Below, one piece after another: positions 31,997 through 40,659 of a stretch of DNA of 64,000 nucleotides; within the stretch, counting starts at the first letter, position 1; each line of letters begins with the position of its first letter. Under the pieces are notes generated by a model that had not been told where the DNA came from, ran no database searches, and worked only from the letters and a program-made list of their open reading frames with translations. The stretch spans positions 1,984,001-2,048,000 of the forward strand of contig CAVRUJ010000002.1 in the NCBI GenBank assembly GCA_963724385.1, given 5' to 3'. The position numbers and the translations under genes are program-made. This DNA is from DASXQK01 sp963724385 (GTDB lineage Bacteria > Pseudomonadota > Alphaproteobacteria > Dongiales > Dongiaceae).

Positions 31997-32093
31997 GGGA
32001 TGAAGCCTCCTTATGCTGGCAAGTTTATCCTTCCCGCCATTTGAGGCCGGACACCGCCCAAAAGACAAGGCCTGTTCCGCATGCCCGGTTGAG

Positions 32094-32228
32094 CGCGGCA
32101 TGGTCGGGACGTTGCACGAGGTCAGCCGGAAATGCGTTCCGCTCTATGTGGCTGAGTTCCAATTCCGGTATAACAACCGGGAGAACGAGGGCATTTTCGG
32201 GGAAGCGATCAGAGCGTGCAGAAATTAA
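32094..32228 (+). pseudogene. IS1595/ISXO2-like transposase remnant (C-terminal end)
   Basis: About 44 codons reading MVGTLHEVSRKCVPLYVAEF then QFRYNNRENEGIFGEAIRAC. This is the characteristic C-terminus of ISXO2-like DDE transposases (H-x-VS-x-KH-L-x-x-Y-x-AEF-x-FRYN). The catalytic part is missing. It directly precedes the AT-richer gene at 32216, so both may derive from one decayed transposon. Confidence 0.75.
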
Positions 32229-33094
32229 TTTGGGTGGCAATTGCTTTCTTAGTATTAGTCTTGCTCGGCGAAGGTCTGGTCGCCCTTGGTTCCCCCATGG
32301 TTGGCGCATGCGATAGCGGTAGCCAGCAAGGAGCCCCCCATTACGGCAAGGAGCGCTATCCCTCTCTTCGTGTAGTCGCATGGGGGGATGCGAGGCGCGG
32401 TCTCAGCTGTGTTGGTCGCTGGGCTGATGCCAACCATGACGACATTGCCGCTGCCTCTACCTTCGTGATCGCGGTCTTCACATTTACTCTGTGGCGATCC
32501 ACTAGGAAGCTCGGCATTGACGGTCAGAAGCAGATGCGTCTGCTGCGGAAATCTATCTGGGTTTCGGCCCAAAGTGCGAAGGCAACGCGACGGTTGGCTG
32601 GGATTGCCAATGACACACTGGTTAATGCTGAGCGTCCATATATCTATGCCTTCGGCGTCTATAAATTCATAGTCGATAAGGCTGTAGTCGGTGGATACAC
32701 CCCGTTTATTCGCTATTCCGTGGCCAACTACGGGAAGACACCGGGAGTTATCGAGGAAGTGCTGGCGGGGATCAGCACAAGTGCCCTTGGTAGACCCAAA
32801 GACCTTTTACACCCGGAAGGAACACATTGGCTCGTGCGTCATCCCGTTTTTGCCCCTGCCGAGAGACGAGACGACATCGATGAAACGTTGCCCGGCGGTA
32901 TCCCCACAAAGCCGAGTACGACAGAGGAAATCATTCTGGACGTGCCCGACAACGAAGACCTGTTTTTCTGGATCATAATTCGCTATCGCGGGCCGTTCAG
33001 CCGGGGCCATGAAACAAGCGCATGCTGGCGGCTCGACCAGCTGAACAACCGCTTTGCTCAACTGAACGACCCCGCATACAACTACGAACGATAA
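32216..33094 (+). CDS. Hypothetical membrane-anchored protein, probably horizontally acquired
   Basis: 292 aa from a GTG start. It has a hydrophobic N-terminus, a membrane helix near residues 80-97 (AAASTFVIAVFTFTLWRST), and a soluble domain with ERPYIYAFGVYKF, a pattern found in many short-lived rhizobial genes near transposons. GC is lower than around it. It overlaps the transposase remnant by 13 bases. Function is unknown. Confidence 0.65.
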   Translation: MQKLIWVAIAFLVLVLLGEGLVALGSPMVGACDSGSQQGAPHYGKERYPSLRVVAWGDARRGLSCVGRWADANHDDIAAASTFVIAVFTFTLWRSTRKLGIDGQKQMRLLRKSIWVSAQSAKATRRLAGIANDTLVNAERPYIYAFGVYKFIVDKAVVGGYTPFIRYSVANYGKTPGVIEEVLAGISTSALGRPKDLLHPEGTHWLVRHPVFAPAERRDDIDETLPGGIPTKPSTTEEIILDVPDNEDLFFWIIIRYRGPFSRGHETSACWRLDQLNNRFAQLNDPAYNYER

Positions 33095-33270
33095 AATCGC
33101 GCTGGCGTGTCGGAGGGTCACTTATCCCCTCCCTGGTCTGACAGTCCGTCAAAGAGACCATGGTCGCCCTGGTCCAATAGCTACAATCAAGCGATTGAAA
33201 TGAAACAGATTTGTAACGCCGCTCCCGTTGGTTCGCCCCGTTCCTGTGAGTAACTTTCGCCGATCTGGAC

Positions 33271-33318
33271 TTGCCAAACTGCCCCCGGTTCGGGTAGTCT
33301 ATTGAATGAACATTCAAT
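33271..33318 (+). promoter_or_regulatory. Candidate promoter with perfect palindromic operator
   Basis: TTGCCA (33271-33276), 18-bp spacer and TAGTCT (33295-33300) make a possible promoter. It is followed at once by ATTGAATGAACATTCAAT (33301-33318), a perfect 8-2-8 palindrome of the type bound by TetR-family repressors. It lies 20 bp before the chosen start of the Rieske gene. Confidence 0.55.
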
Positions 33319-33338
33319 CAATATCGGAAACCGAAACC

Positions 33339-34583
33339 ATGACCGCCCTGGAGGCGAGCCGCCCGCTTCTGGCCGAAACCGGCACCGTTCTCGGCGAGGG
33401 CGAGCGCGAGGGTTTGCCCTGGTGGACCTATTTCAATCCCGAGCTCCTGGAGATCGAGAAGGAGCAGCTTTTCCGGCGCTGCTGGCAGGTCGTCGGCCAT
33501 GTCAGCGACATCCCCAACCCGGGCGACTACCTCGCTCTCGACGTGGTCGGCGAACGCGCGCTCGTCATGCGCGGCAAGGACGGCCAGGTGCGCTGCTTCC
33601 ACAACGTCTGCCGGCACCGCGGCTCGCGCGTGGTGAAGGACGGCCAGGGCCATTGCCGCGGCGCCATCGTCTGCCCCTTCCATGGCTGGACCTATGACCT
33701 GGACGGGCGGCTGCGCGGCATGCCCAAGCGCAAGTCCTTCCCCGAACTCGATCCCGACAAGCACGGCCTGGTGCCGCTCGAGAGCGAGATCTGGATGGGC
33801 TTTATCTTCGTGCGCTTCCTGCCGAGCCGGCAGCCGGGCATGGCGGCGCTCATGGCCGAGCACGCGCCCGAGATCGCCCGCTATCGGCCGGAGCAGATGA
33901 AGCCGCTCTCCGGCTTCAACAGCGAAGTGCTGCCGGTCAACTGGAAGGCCGTGCGTGACGTGGACAACGAGGGCTACCACGTGCCCGTCGCCCATCCGAC
34001 GCTTCAGGACCTCTACGGCCAGCGCTATCACGACGAGACCCACCGCGCCGGGGTTTCGCGCTCGCTGGGCACGCTGAACGAAGGGCCTGGCCGGTTCTGG
34101 AGCGTGCGCCACTACCGCAAGATCCTGCCCAAGGTCGAGCACCTGCCGGAGGCGAACCAGCGCGCCTGGCTCTATATCGGGCTCTTCCCCAACACGGTGC
34201 TGAGCTTCTATCCCGACCAGATCGGCTTCTATCAGGAGTTCCCGCTGGGCGTGGACAGGACCGTGCAGCGCGCCGCCTATTACGCGCTGCCCGACGCCAG
34301 CCGCGAGATGAAGCTCGCGCGCTACCTCACCAAGCGGATCGACCGGGTTACGGGCCGTGAGGACACGCAGCTCATCGTCTGGTCCTGGGAATCGATGCAG
34401 TCGAGCGGTTTCGCTGGCTTCATCCTCTCGGATCTGGAAGCGGGAGTGCGCAGCTATCACGACCAGCTTCGCCGGCTCATTCCGGTGTTCGGCCAGCCCG
34501 ACGAGCCCGCCGCCGGCAGCGTCGATCAGATCAACACGGCGCTCGCCTCCGGACGCAACGACGAGGCCTGGGTGCGGGACTGA
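33339..34583 (+). CDS. Rieske-type ring-hydroxylating oxygenase, alpha subunit
   Basis: 414 aa from the ATG at 33339. An ATG at 33306 would lie inside the operator palindrome and is less likely. Rieske ligands are in CRHRGSRVV and CPFHGWTYD (residues 85-115); the catalytic iron site is in VDNEGYHVPVAHP. It is only distantly related to the oxygenase at 8679. No ferredoxin or reductase gene is nearby. Confidence 0.92.
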   Translation: MTALEASRPLLAETGTVLGEGEREGLPWWTYFNPELLEIEKEQLFRRCWQVVGHVSDIPNPGDYLALDVVGERALVMRGKDGQVRCFHNVCRHRGSRVVKDGQGHCRGAIVCPFHGWTYDLDGRLRGMPKRKSFPELDPDKHGLVPLESEIWMGFIFVRFLPSRQPGMAALMAEHAPEIARYRPEQMKPLSGFNSEVLPVNWKAVRDVDNEGYHVPVAHPTLQDLYGQRYHDETHRAGVSRSLGTLNEGPGRFWSVRHYRKILPKVEHLPEANQRAWLYIGLFPNTVLSFYPDQIGFYQEFPLGVDRTVQRAAYYALPDASREMKLARYLTKRIDRVTGREDTQLIVWSWESMQSSGFAGFILSDLEAGVRSYHDQLRRLIPVFGQPDEPAAGSVDQINTALASGRNDEAWVRD

Positions 34584-34816
34584 GGCCAGGCAAGCTCATC
34601 CTTCGACAAGCTCAGGATGAGGTGGTTTGGTTTGATCCTCATGGTGAGCTTGTCGAACCATTCCACTCGTCACCCCCGCGGAAGCGGGGGTCCAGGGGGC
34701 AGGCAGACGTTTTGTCGCCCTGGATTCCCGCTTGCGCGGGAATGACGAAAGGATGGCGAAGCGCAACGACGAGGCCTGGGTGCGGGACTGACCCTATCGT
34801 CACCCCCGCGGAAGCG
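34554..34816. repeat. Duplicated 3' end of the Rieske gene with inserted palindromes
   Basis: The last 30 bases of the gene (34554-34583) recur exactly at 34762-34791. A 19-base repeat start, CGTCACCCCCGCGGAAGCG, follows each copy (34668 and 34798). The first interval is 78 bp longer because it holds the palindrome CATCCTTCGACAAGCTCAGG with its partner (about 34594-34660). A second palindrome fills 34668-34747. There is no gene in 34584-34997. Confidence 0.8.
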
Positions 34817-34824
34817 AAGTTTGA

Positions 34825-34922
34825 ACCACAGAGACACAGAGAAGCAAGCGAACACACTTCGCCGCTTCGTGGCCGCAGACTCACATTGAATTTTCTTCTC
34901 TGTGCCTCTGTGTCTCTGTGGT
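34825..34922. repeat. cacagagacacagag-type inverted repeat
   Basis: ACCACAGAGACACAGAGAAG at 34825 is mirrored by CTTCTCTGTGCCTCTGTGTC up to 34922. This is a widespread bacterial dispersed palindrome; a degenerate copy is at 21878. Confidence 0.75.
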
Positions 34923-34997
34923 GAATCTTCCCTTCCGAGACACCGGTCCCACGTCCCCTTTGTCACCCCAGTGACTCTTGTCGCTGCGCAGGTGGCC

Positions 34998-37900
34998 TCA
35001 GGCGGTGAGCGATAGGGCCGCGCGCTCGGCGAGCTTGCCGATCGCCGGGTAGTCGAGCTTGCCGCTGCCGAGCAGGGGCAGCCGCTCCACCGCCAGCAGC
35101 AGGCGCGGCAGGAAGAGCTCCGGCAGGCCCTGGGTACGGGCATGGGCCTGGAGCGCTTCGCGCGTGGCGCCGGCATGGTCGGTCACCAGCACGAGCTGCT
35201 CGCCCTTGCGGGGGTCGGGAACCGCGACCGCGGCGAACTGATGTCCCGGCCAGAGCTTGAGGGCCGTCTCCTCGACGGCGGCGAGCGAAACCATCTCGCC
35301 GGCGACCTTGGCGAAGCGCTTCACCCGGCCCTTGAGCGTGATGAAGCCCTGGGCGTCGATGCTGACGATATCGCCCGTGTCGTAGACGCCGCCCGGCGGC
35401 GGCTGCAGTTCGCCCGGCCGGTCGACCGTCAGATAACCCAGCATGACGTTGGGGCCGGAGAGGAGCAGGCGCTGGCCCTCGCTCACGCCGGCGATCGGCT
35501 CCAGCTTGCAGGTAAGGCCCGGCACGAAGCGCCCGACGGTGCCGGGCTTGTATTGCATGGGCGTGTTGACGGCGATCACCGGCGCGGTCTCAGTCGCGCC
35601 ATAGCCTTCGAGGATGCGCAGGCCGAAGCGGTCGGCAAAAGCCTTGCGCGTCTCCTCGCGCACCCTTTCGGCGCCGGCGAAGACGTAACGCACGCTGTAG
35701 AAATCATAGCCATGGGCGGCGCGGGCATAGCCGGCGAGGAAGGTGTCGGTGCCGAAGAGGATGGTGGCGTTGGAATCGTAGGCGAGCAGCGGCACGATCC
35801 GATAGTGGAGCGGCGAGGGATAGAGGAAGGTCTTCACCCCGGCCAGCAAAGGCAGCAGCAGCCCGCCGGTCAGCCCGAAGGAATGGAAAATGGGCATCGC
35901 GTTGAAGACGATGTCCGTCGGGTTGAAATCGACCAGCGCCCCCATCTGATACCGGTTGGCCAGCAGGTTCTCGTGGCTGAGGACCACCCCTTTGGGCGCA
36001 CCCTCCGATCCCGAGGTGAAGAGCACGACGGCCGGCGCGCTCGAGGCCGGCTGACGCGGCGGCCGGAGGCGGGCGAGCTGCCCCGAGAGCAGGGCCCCCA
36101 GCCGGGCGAGCGGTCCGATGGCCTCCGCGATGTCCTCGAGAAAAACGAGCTTCGCCTTCTCGCCCAGCTTGGCGGCTGTCTCTCCCATTCGGGCAGCAGC
36201 GAGAAATTCCCGCGAGGTGACGATGATCTTCAGCTCCGCTGCCCGGCAGGCGGCGCTCATGCCGGCGAAGCCGGTCGAAAAATTCAGCAAGGCCGGGACG
36301 CGGCCATAGGCCTGGAGAGCGAAGAAGGCGACCGCGGTGCCGGCGGCATTGGGCAGCAGCAGGCCGACGCGCTCGCCGCGCTTCGACAGGCGGGAGAGGC
36401 GCCGGCCGAGCCCCAGCGACCCCGCGATCAGGCGGTCATAGGTCATGGTCTGCCGGCGCATGTCCTCGATGATCGGGCGCCGGCCGCCATGGAGGCTGCG
36501 CGCCTCCAGCAGGGTCTGGAACAGGGTCTTGTGCCAGTCGCAGGTCTCGAACACCAGGCGCGTCATCAAGTCGTAGAGGGCGAGGCTGAGGGCCTGGCGC
36601 CGCGGCCGGCCGCGCAAGGCCGGATCGATGGCCAAGGTCTCGGCCGGCTGGATCGAAAGCGTGATCTTGGGGAACAGGCGCAGGCGCAACTTCCCGCGCA
36701 GCCGCGAAAACGGCGTGTACTGGGCGCCATCGATGCGCACCGGCAGGATCCGGGCGCCCGCCTTGTCGGCGATCATCCCCGGCCCTTCGTAGATCTTCAT
36801 CAGGGCCCCGGTCACCGTGATGCGGCCCTCGGGGAAGACCACGCACCGGCGCCCCGCCTGGACCTCGCGGATGAGCGACTTGGCGGCGAGCGGCTTGGTC
36901 GGGTCGAGCGGGAAGGAATCGACCAGGGAAAGGCCGATTCTCGCCCACCAGCGCTTGGCGATGAAGGAATTGACGGCGAAGGTCGGCCGGCCGGGGAGGA
37001 GTGCGGCGAGCAGCACGGCATCGAGGAAGGAGACATGGTTGGCGACGACGACCACTCGCTCGTCCGGTCCCGGCCAATTGGCGATGCCATGCACCTCGGC
37101 GCCATAGGCGAGACGCAGCAGCCCGCCCACGAGCCCCTTGATCACCGTTTCCGGCAGCAGACGGCAGATGTAGAGGGCGACCGGAAGATTGACGAGGGCA
37201 AGGGCGAGGAAGATCTGCGGCACGCTGCAATGGAAAGCGAGCATGGCCACGGCGCCGATCGCGCCCAGCACCATGAAGAGAGCGTTGACGATGTTATTGG
37301 CGGCGATGACCCGCGAGCGGTGGCTCTCCTCGCTTCGCGCCTGGAGCAGGGTGTTGAGGGGCACGATGTAGAAGCCGGCCGAGACCGCGATCATCGTGAG
37401 GTCGCTTAAGACCCGCCAAGCACTCGGCCTGGAGAGGAAGCCGGCGACGTCCAGGAGCACGCCCGATTCGCCTTGGATGTGGGCCGTGGCGGCATAGAGA
37501 TCGAAGGTGAAGAGACTGATGCCGAGTGCCCCCAGCGGCACATAGCGGGCGCTGACCTCGCCCTTCAGCAGCCAGTTGCACAGCATGGAACCGATGGCGA
37601 TGCCGACGGAAAAGGCGACCAGCATCAAGGTCACCGTCCCGTTGCCGGCACCGAGCACGGTCTTGGCGAAGGCCGGGAACTGGGCGAGGAAGGTGGCGCC
37701 CACCAGCCAGAACCAGGAGATGCCGAGGATGGCGAGCCAGATGACGCGCTGGGATTTGGCCTCCCGGATCATCTCCCAGCCATGGGCGAGGAAATTGAGC
37801 CCGAGCTTCAGTTCCGGCGCGGCGGCGGGCGCCCGGGGAATGAACAGGCTGGCCAGCAGCCCGGCCGCGGCGATGACGATCTCCAGGGCTACGACCAGGA

Positions 37901-38426
37901 GGATGCCATTGGCGGTCAGGATCAGGAGGCCGCCGGCGATGGTGCCGATGAGGATGGCGAGGAAGGTGCCGGCCTCGATGACCGCGTTGCCGGAGAGCAG
38001 CTCCTCGGGCGGGAGATGCTGGGGCAGGATGCCGTATTTGAGCGGGCCGAAGAAGGTGGAGTGGGTCCCCATGAGGAACAGCACGCTCATGAGCAGGGTC
38101 AGGTTCCCAACCGAGAAGGCGAGGCCGGCGAGCAGCATGATGGCGATCTCGGCCGATTTGATGATGGCGATGAGGCGCTGCTTCTCGAATTTGTCGGCAA
38201 GCCTGCCGGCCGTGGCCGAGAACAGGAAGAACGGCAGGATGAAGAGGCCGGTAGCGACCGTCGCCATCATCCCGGCGTCGACGCCCTTCTCGGCCGCCAG
38301 GCGAAAGGTGACCAGGATGACGAGGGCGTTCTTGAAGAGATTGTCGTTGAGCGCCCCCATGAACTGGGTGACGAAGAGCGGCAGGAAACGCCGGCGCGCC
38401 AGGATCTCCAGATGTTGGCTGCTCAT
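34998..38426 (-). CDS. aas: LplT-PlsC-Aas fusion: lysophospholipid transporter and acyl-ACP synthetase/acyltransferase
   Basis: 1,142 aa in three parts. Residues 1-415 are an MFS transporter like LplT. Residues about 440-640 are a PlsC acyltransferase with NHVSFLD (HX4D) near 458 and FPEGRIT. Residues about 660-1142 are an AMP-forming acyl-ACP synthetase with TSGSEGAPKG near 802 and YGATETAPV. E. coli encodes LplT and Aas separately; the fusion would import lysophospholipid and re-acylate it at the inner membrane. The start overlaps the TetR gene stop by four bases, so the regulator is in the same transcript. Confidence 0.93.
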   Translation of the reverse strand: MSSQHLEILARRRFLPLFVTQFMGALNDNLFKNALVILVTFRLAAEKGVDAGMMATVATGLFILPFFLFSATAGRLADKFEKQRLIAIIKSAEIAIMLLAGLAFSVGNLTLLMSVLFLMGTHSTFFGPLKYGILPQHLPPEELLSGNAVIEAGTFLAILIGTIAGGLLILTANGILLVVALEIVIAAAGLLASLFIPRAPAAAPELKLGLNFLAHGWEMIREAKSQRVIWLAILGISWFWLVGATFLAQFPAFAKTVLGAGNGTVTLMLVAFSVGIAIGSMLCNWLLKGEVSARYVPLGALGISLFTFDLYAATAHIQGESGVLLDVAGFLSRPSAWRVLSDLTMIAVSAGFYIVPLNTLLQARSEESHRSRVIAANNIVNALFMVLGAIGAVAMLAFHCSVPQIFLALALVNLPVALYICRLLPETVIKGLVGGLLRLAYGAEVHGIANWPGPDERVVVVANHVSFLDAVLLAALLPGRPTFAVNSFIAKRWWARIGLSLVDSFPLDPTKPLAAKSLIREVQAGRRCVVFPEGRITVTGALMKIYEGPGMIADKAGARILPVRIDGAQYTPFSRLRGKLRLRLFPKITLSIQPAETLAIDPALRGRPRRQALSLALYDLMTRLVFETCDWHKTLFQTLLEARSLHGGRRPIIEDMRRQTMTYDRLIAGSLGLGRRLSRLSKRGERVGLLLPNAAGTAVAFFALQAYGRVPALLNFSTGFAGMSAACRAAELKIIVTSREFLAAARMGETAAKLGEKAKLVFLEDIAEAIGPLARLGALLSGQLARLRPPRQPASSAPAVVLFTSGSEGAPKGVVLSHENLLANRYQMGALVDFNPTDIVFNAMPIFHSFGLTGGLLLPLLAGVKTFLYPSPLHYRIVPLLAYDSNATILFGTDTFLAGYARAAHGYDFYSVRYVFAGAERVREETRKAFADRFGLRILEGYGATETAPVIAVNTPMQYKPGTVGRFVPGLTCKLEPIAGVSEGQRLLLSGPNVMLGYLTVDRPGELQPPPGGVYDTGDIVSIDAQGFITLKGRVKRFAKVAGEMVSLAAVEETALKLWPGHQFAAVAVPDPRKGEQLVLVTDHAGATREALQAHARTQGLPELFLPRLLLAVERLPLLGSGKLDYPAIGKLAERAALSLTA

Positions 38427-39028
38427 GGCCGTCCTCTCCTCACCCGGTCTTGCTTGCGCCCCGGTCCCAGCACCCTGCGGCAGGCCTCGGCGAGGGCAGG
38501 TGCCAGGGCCGTCATCGTCCGGGAGATCCGGCCATAGACCTTGAAGGTCGCGGTCTGCAGGACCAGGCCCATCACCATGGCGGTGGCGAGATCGGGGTCG
38601 CCCGAGGCGATCTCGCCCTGCTTCATGCCGCGGGCGATGACGGCGCGCACGCTCTCCACCGGGTTGGCCATGCCGGGTTTCACCCGCTGAAGCTGGCCAT
38701 GCTGGACCAGAAGCAGGAAACGGAAGAGCAGGCTGTCGGCATCGTAAAGGGCGCAGAGACCGCGGACCATGGCCTCGACCTGGTGCGGTGCCCGGCGCTC
38801 GGTCGAGGCCAGACGCTCGAGCTCCGCCGCGAAACCGGCGAAGCCCTCGCGGAACAGGCGCCAGACCAGCTCATCCTTGCTGCGGAAGTGGCGATAGAGG
38901 GCGCCGTCGGAAAGGCCGACCGCCTGGGAGATGTCGCGGATGCCGGTCGCATCCACGCCCTGCTCGACGAAGAGGCTGAGCGCCGCTGCCTCGATCCGCG
39001 CCTTGGTCGCCGCACCCGGCTTGCTCAT
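38423..39028 (-). CDS. TetR-family regulator of the lplT-aas gene
   Basis: 201 aa. The helix-turn-helix lies at residues 25-55 (IRDISQAVGLSDGALYRHFR). The C-terminal ligand domain has no clear match. It is the first gene of a two-gene operon with the fusion gene, and a palindrome at 39037 lies nine bases before its start. Autoregulation by a lipid-like ligand is inference. Confidence 0.9.
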   Translation of the reverse strand: MSKPGAATKARIEAAALSLFVEQGVDATGIRDISQAVGLSDGALYRHFRSKDELVWRLFREGFAGFAAELERLASTERRAPHQVEAMVRGLCALYDADSLLFRFLLLVQHGQLQRVKPGMANPVESVRAVIARGMKQGEIASGDPDLATAMVMGLVLQTATFKVYGRISRTMTALAPALAEACRRVLGPGRKQDRVRRGRP

Positions 39029-39036
39029 GGCCGCTC

Positions 39037-39062
39037 TATGTAAGTGAACGATCGCTTACATA
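39037..39062. promoter_or_regulatory. Candidate TetR operator
   Basis: TATGTAAG (39037-39044) and CTTACATA (39055-39062) form a perfect 8-bp dyad with a 10-bp centre TGAACGATCG that is itself partly symmetric. It lies between the TetR gene and the DMT gene 3' end and fits autoregulation. Confidence 0.65.
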
Positions 39063-39114
39063 TAGCGCAAGCTAAGGGCTTCTGCAAGCTCCACTGTGCC
39101 GCGTGCGGATCGTC

Positions 39115-40086
39115 CTATCTGGCGATGGGCAGCGAATTGGCCGCGGCGCCGGGACCAGGCATCGAACGCGGCTCGGCGAGCGTCATCAGCCCCGCGCCGG
39201 CAATCGACAGCATGCCGATGACGGTCGAGAGCCGAGGCAGTTCCGAAAAGAACAGGAAGCTCCACAGCACCGCGAAGACGAGATAGCTGTAGTCGAAGGT
39301 GGCGATGACCGACGACGGGCCGGATTGATAGGCTTTGGCCACGCCGGCGCTGGTCGCGACGATGAGGCAGGCCATCAGCGCGATCAGGCCCCATTGGCCG
39401 AGGCCCATGGACGACCAGGGCCCGAGCAGGAACGGATGGGCGATGCTCTCAGCCGTCATGCCCCGCATTGCGATCGCGGCGGAGCCGATCGTCCCGGCGG
39501 CCAGGAAGCAGAAATTCAAGGTCAGGGACAGGACGAGCGGGTTTTCCTCGGCGCATCGGGTCCGGGTGACGACCGCGGCGAGCGCATAGAACATCGCCGA
39601 GAGCACGGGCAGGATCGTCACCCAGGAAAACGCCTCGCTGCCGGGCCGCACAATGATCAGCACGCCGGCGAAGCCGACGACGATCGCGATCCAGCGCCGG
39701 GGCCCAACGGGCTCACCCGTCAGCAGCGCGGAAATGAGCGCGATGAATAGCGGCCCCGAATAATAGGCGGTGGCGACGGTGGACAGGCTCAAGACCGGCA
39801 GCGCCGCGTAGAAGGCGATCCACATCGCCACCAGCAACGCGCTGCGCAGCAAGGCCCAGGCGATCGACCGCGGCAGGATCCGCGCGAGCCGGGAGCGGAC
39901 CTTGACCAGGCCGACGATGAGCGGGATGGCGAAGATCGAGCGCGCGACATAGATCTGCCAGACCGAGAAATCGGCGCTGATCCGCTTCACCAGGGCATCG
40001 CCGAAGGCCATGGTGAGAGCGGTTGCGACCATCACCAGGATGCCGAGCCGGGTTCTGTCGCGCGGCTCGGAAGCCGGCGTGCTCAC
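39115..40086 (-). CDS. DMT-superfamily (EamA) transporter
   Basis: 323 aa from the GTG at 40086, which overlaps the upstream GFA gene stop (GTGA). Ten membrane helices in two EamA repeats; motifs WQIYVARSIFAIPLIVG, LLTGEPVGPRRWIAIVVGF and AKAYQSGPSSVIATFDYSYL. It is a close paralogue of the protein at 42965. Substrate unknown; efflux of a small metabolite is typical. Confidence 0.9.
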   Translation of the reverse strand: MSTPASEPRDRTRLGILVMVATALTMAFGDALVKRISADFSVWQIYVARSIFAIPLIVGLVKVRSRLARILPRSIAWALLRSALLVAMWIAFYAALPVLSLSTVATAYYSGPLFIALISALLTGEPVGPRRWIAIVVGFAGVLIIVRPGSEAFSWVTILPVLSAMFYALAAVVTRTRCAEENPLVLSLTLNFCFLAAGTIGSAAIAMRGMTAESIAHPFLLGPWSSMGLGQWGLIALMACLIVATSAGVAKAYQSGPSSVIATFDYSYLVFAVLWSFLFFSELPRLSTVIGMLSIAGAGLMTLAEPRSMPGPGAAANSLPIAR

Positions 40087-40529
40087 GAGCCCTGGAAGCG
40101 CGGCATCTGGTCGAGGCTCGGCTGCTGGGCGAAGACCACGTCGTCGGCCGAGAAGCGGACCCAGGGCTGCGCGTTCTCGGTCCAGACATGGCATCCGGGC
40201 CGGAGCCAGCTCCTGTCGTCGAGGGTCCCGGGCTTGATGTTGAGGAAGGGGACGTCGCCTTCCTCGGTGAACCACTGGTGATAGATGCGCGAACCGCAAT
40301 TCGGGCAGAAATAGCAGCGGAACTTCCGGCCATGGCCCGGGCGGATGAAATGCGCGGGCGGGGTGCCGAGCAGGGTGAAAGCGGCGCTGGGAAAGGCGGC
40401 GGCCATGGCGAAGGCGCTGCCCGACTGGCGCTGGCAGATGCTGCAGTGGCAGGCGTAGACCATGACCGGGTCGGCCCGCATTTCATACCTGACGGCGCCG
40501 CATTGGCAGCCGCCCTTGTGGATCTTCGA
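40083..40529 (-). CDS. GFA-family zinc protein (CENP-V/formaldehyde-activating enzyme fold)
   Basis: 148 aa. Zinc cysteines in GGCQCGAVRY, CHCSICQRQSG and YFCPNCGSRIY. The TTG at 40529 is preferred because GAGGAGG lies just upstream and the product then starts SKIHKGGCQCG like its family; ATG 40574 is the alternative. It is the first gene of an operon with the DMT transporter and divergent from the LysR gene. Most GFA proteins have no proven activity. Confidence 0.88.
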   Translation of the reverse strand, partial: SKIHKGGCQCGAVRYEMRADPVMVYACHCSICQRQSGSAFAMAAAFPSAAFTLLGTPPAHFIRPGHGRKFRCYFCPNCGSRIYHQWFTEEGDVPFLNIKPGTLDDRSWLRPGCHVWTENAQPWVRFSADDVVFAQQPSLDQMPRFQGS

Positions 40530-40602
40530 CAACGGGTCCTCCTCGGCAATGGCAAGGCGGGATTTCGGCGCCAACGGCGCTCCGGGACGATCTATAGACG
40601 AG

Positions 40603-40622
40603 GACTATTAGGCCGTATAGTC
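40603..40622. promoter_or_regulatory. Candidate LysR-binding dyad
   Basis: GACTAT (40603-40608) and ATAGTC (40617-40622), eight bases apart, in the control region between the divergent GFA and LysR genes. LysR regulators usually bind such dyads to control themselves and the divergent operon. Confidence 0.45.
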
Positions 40623-40659
40623 TTTGCAATATGAACAGACAGATAAGGCATTTCGATTA

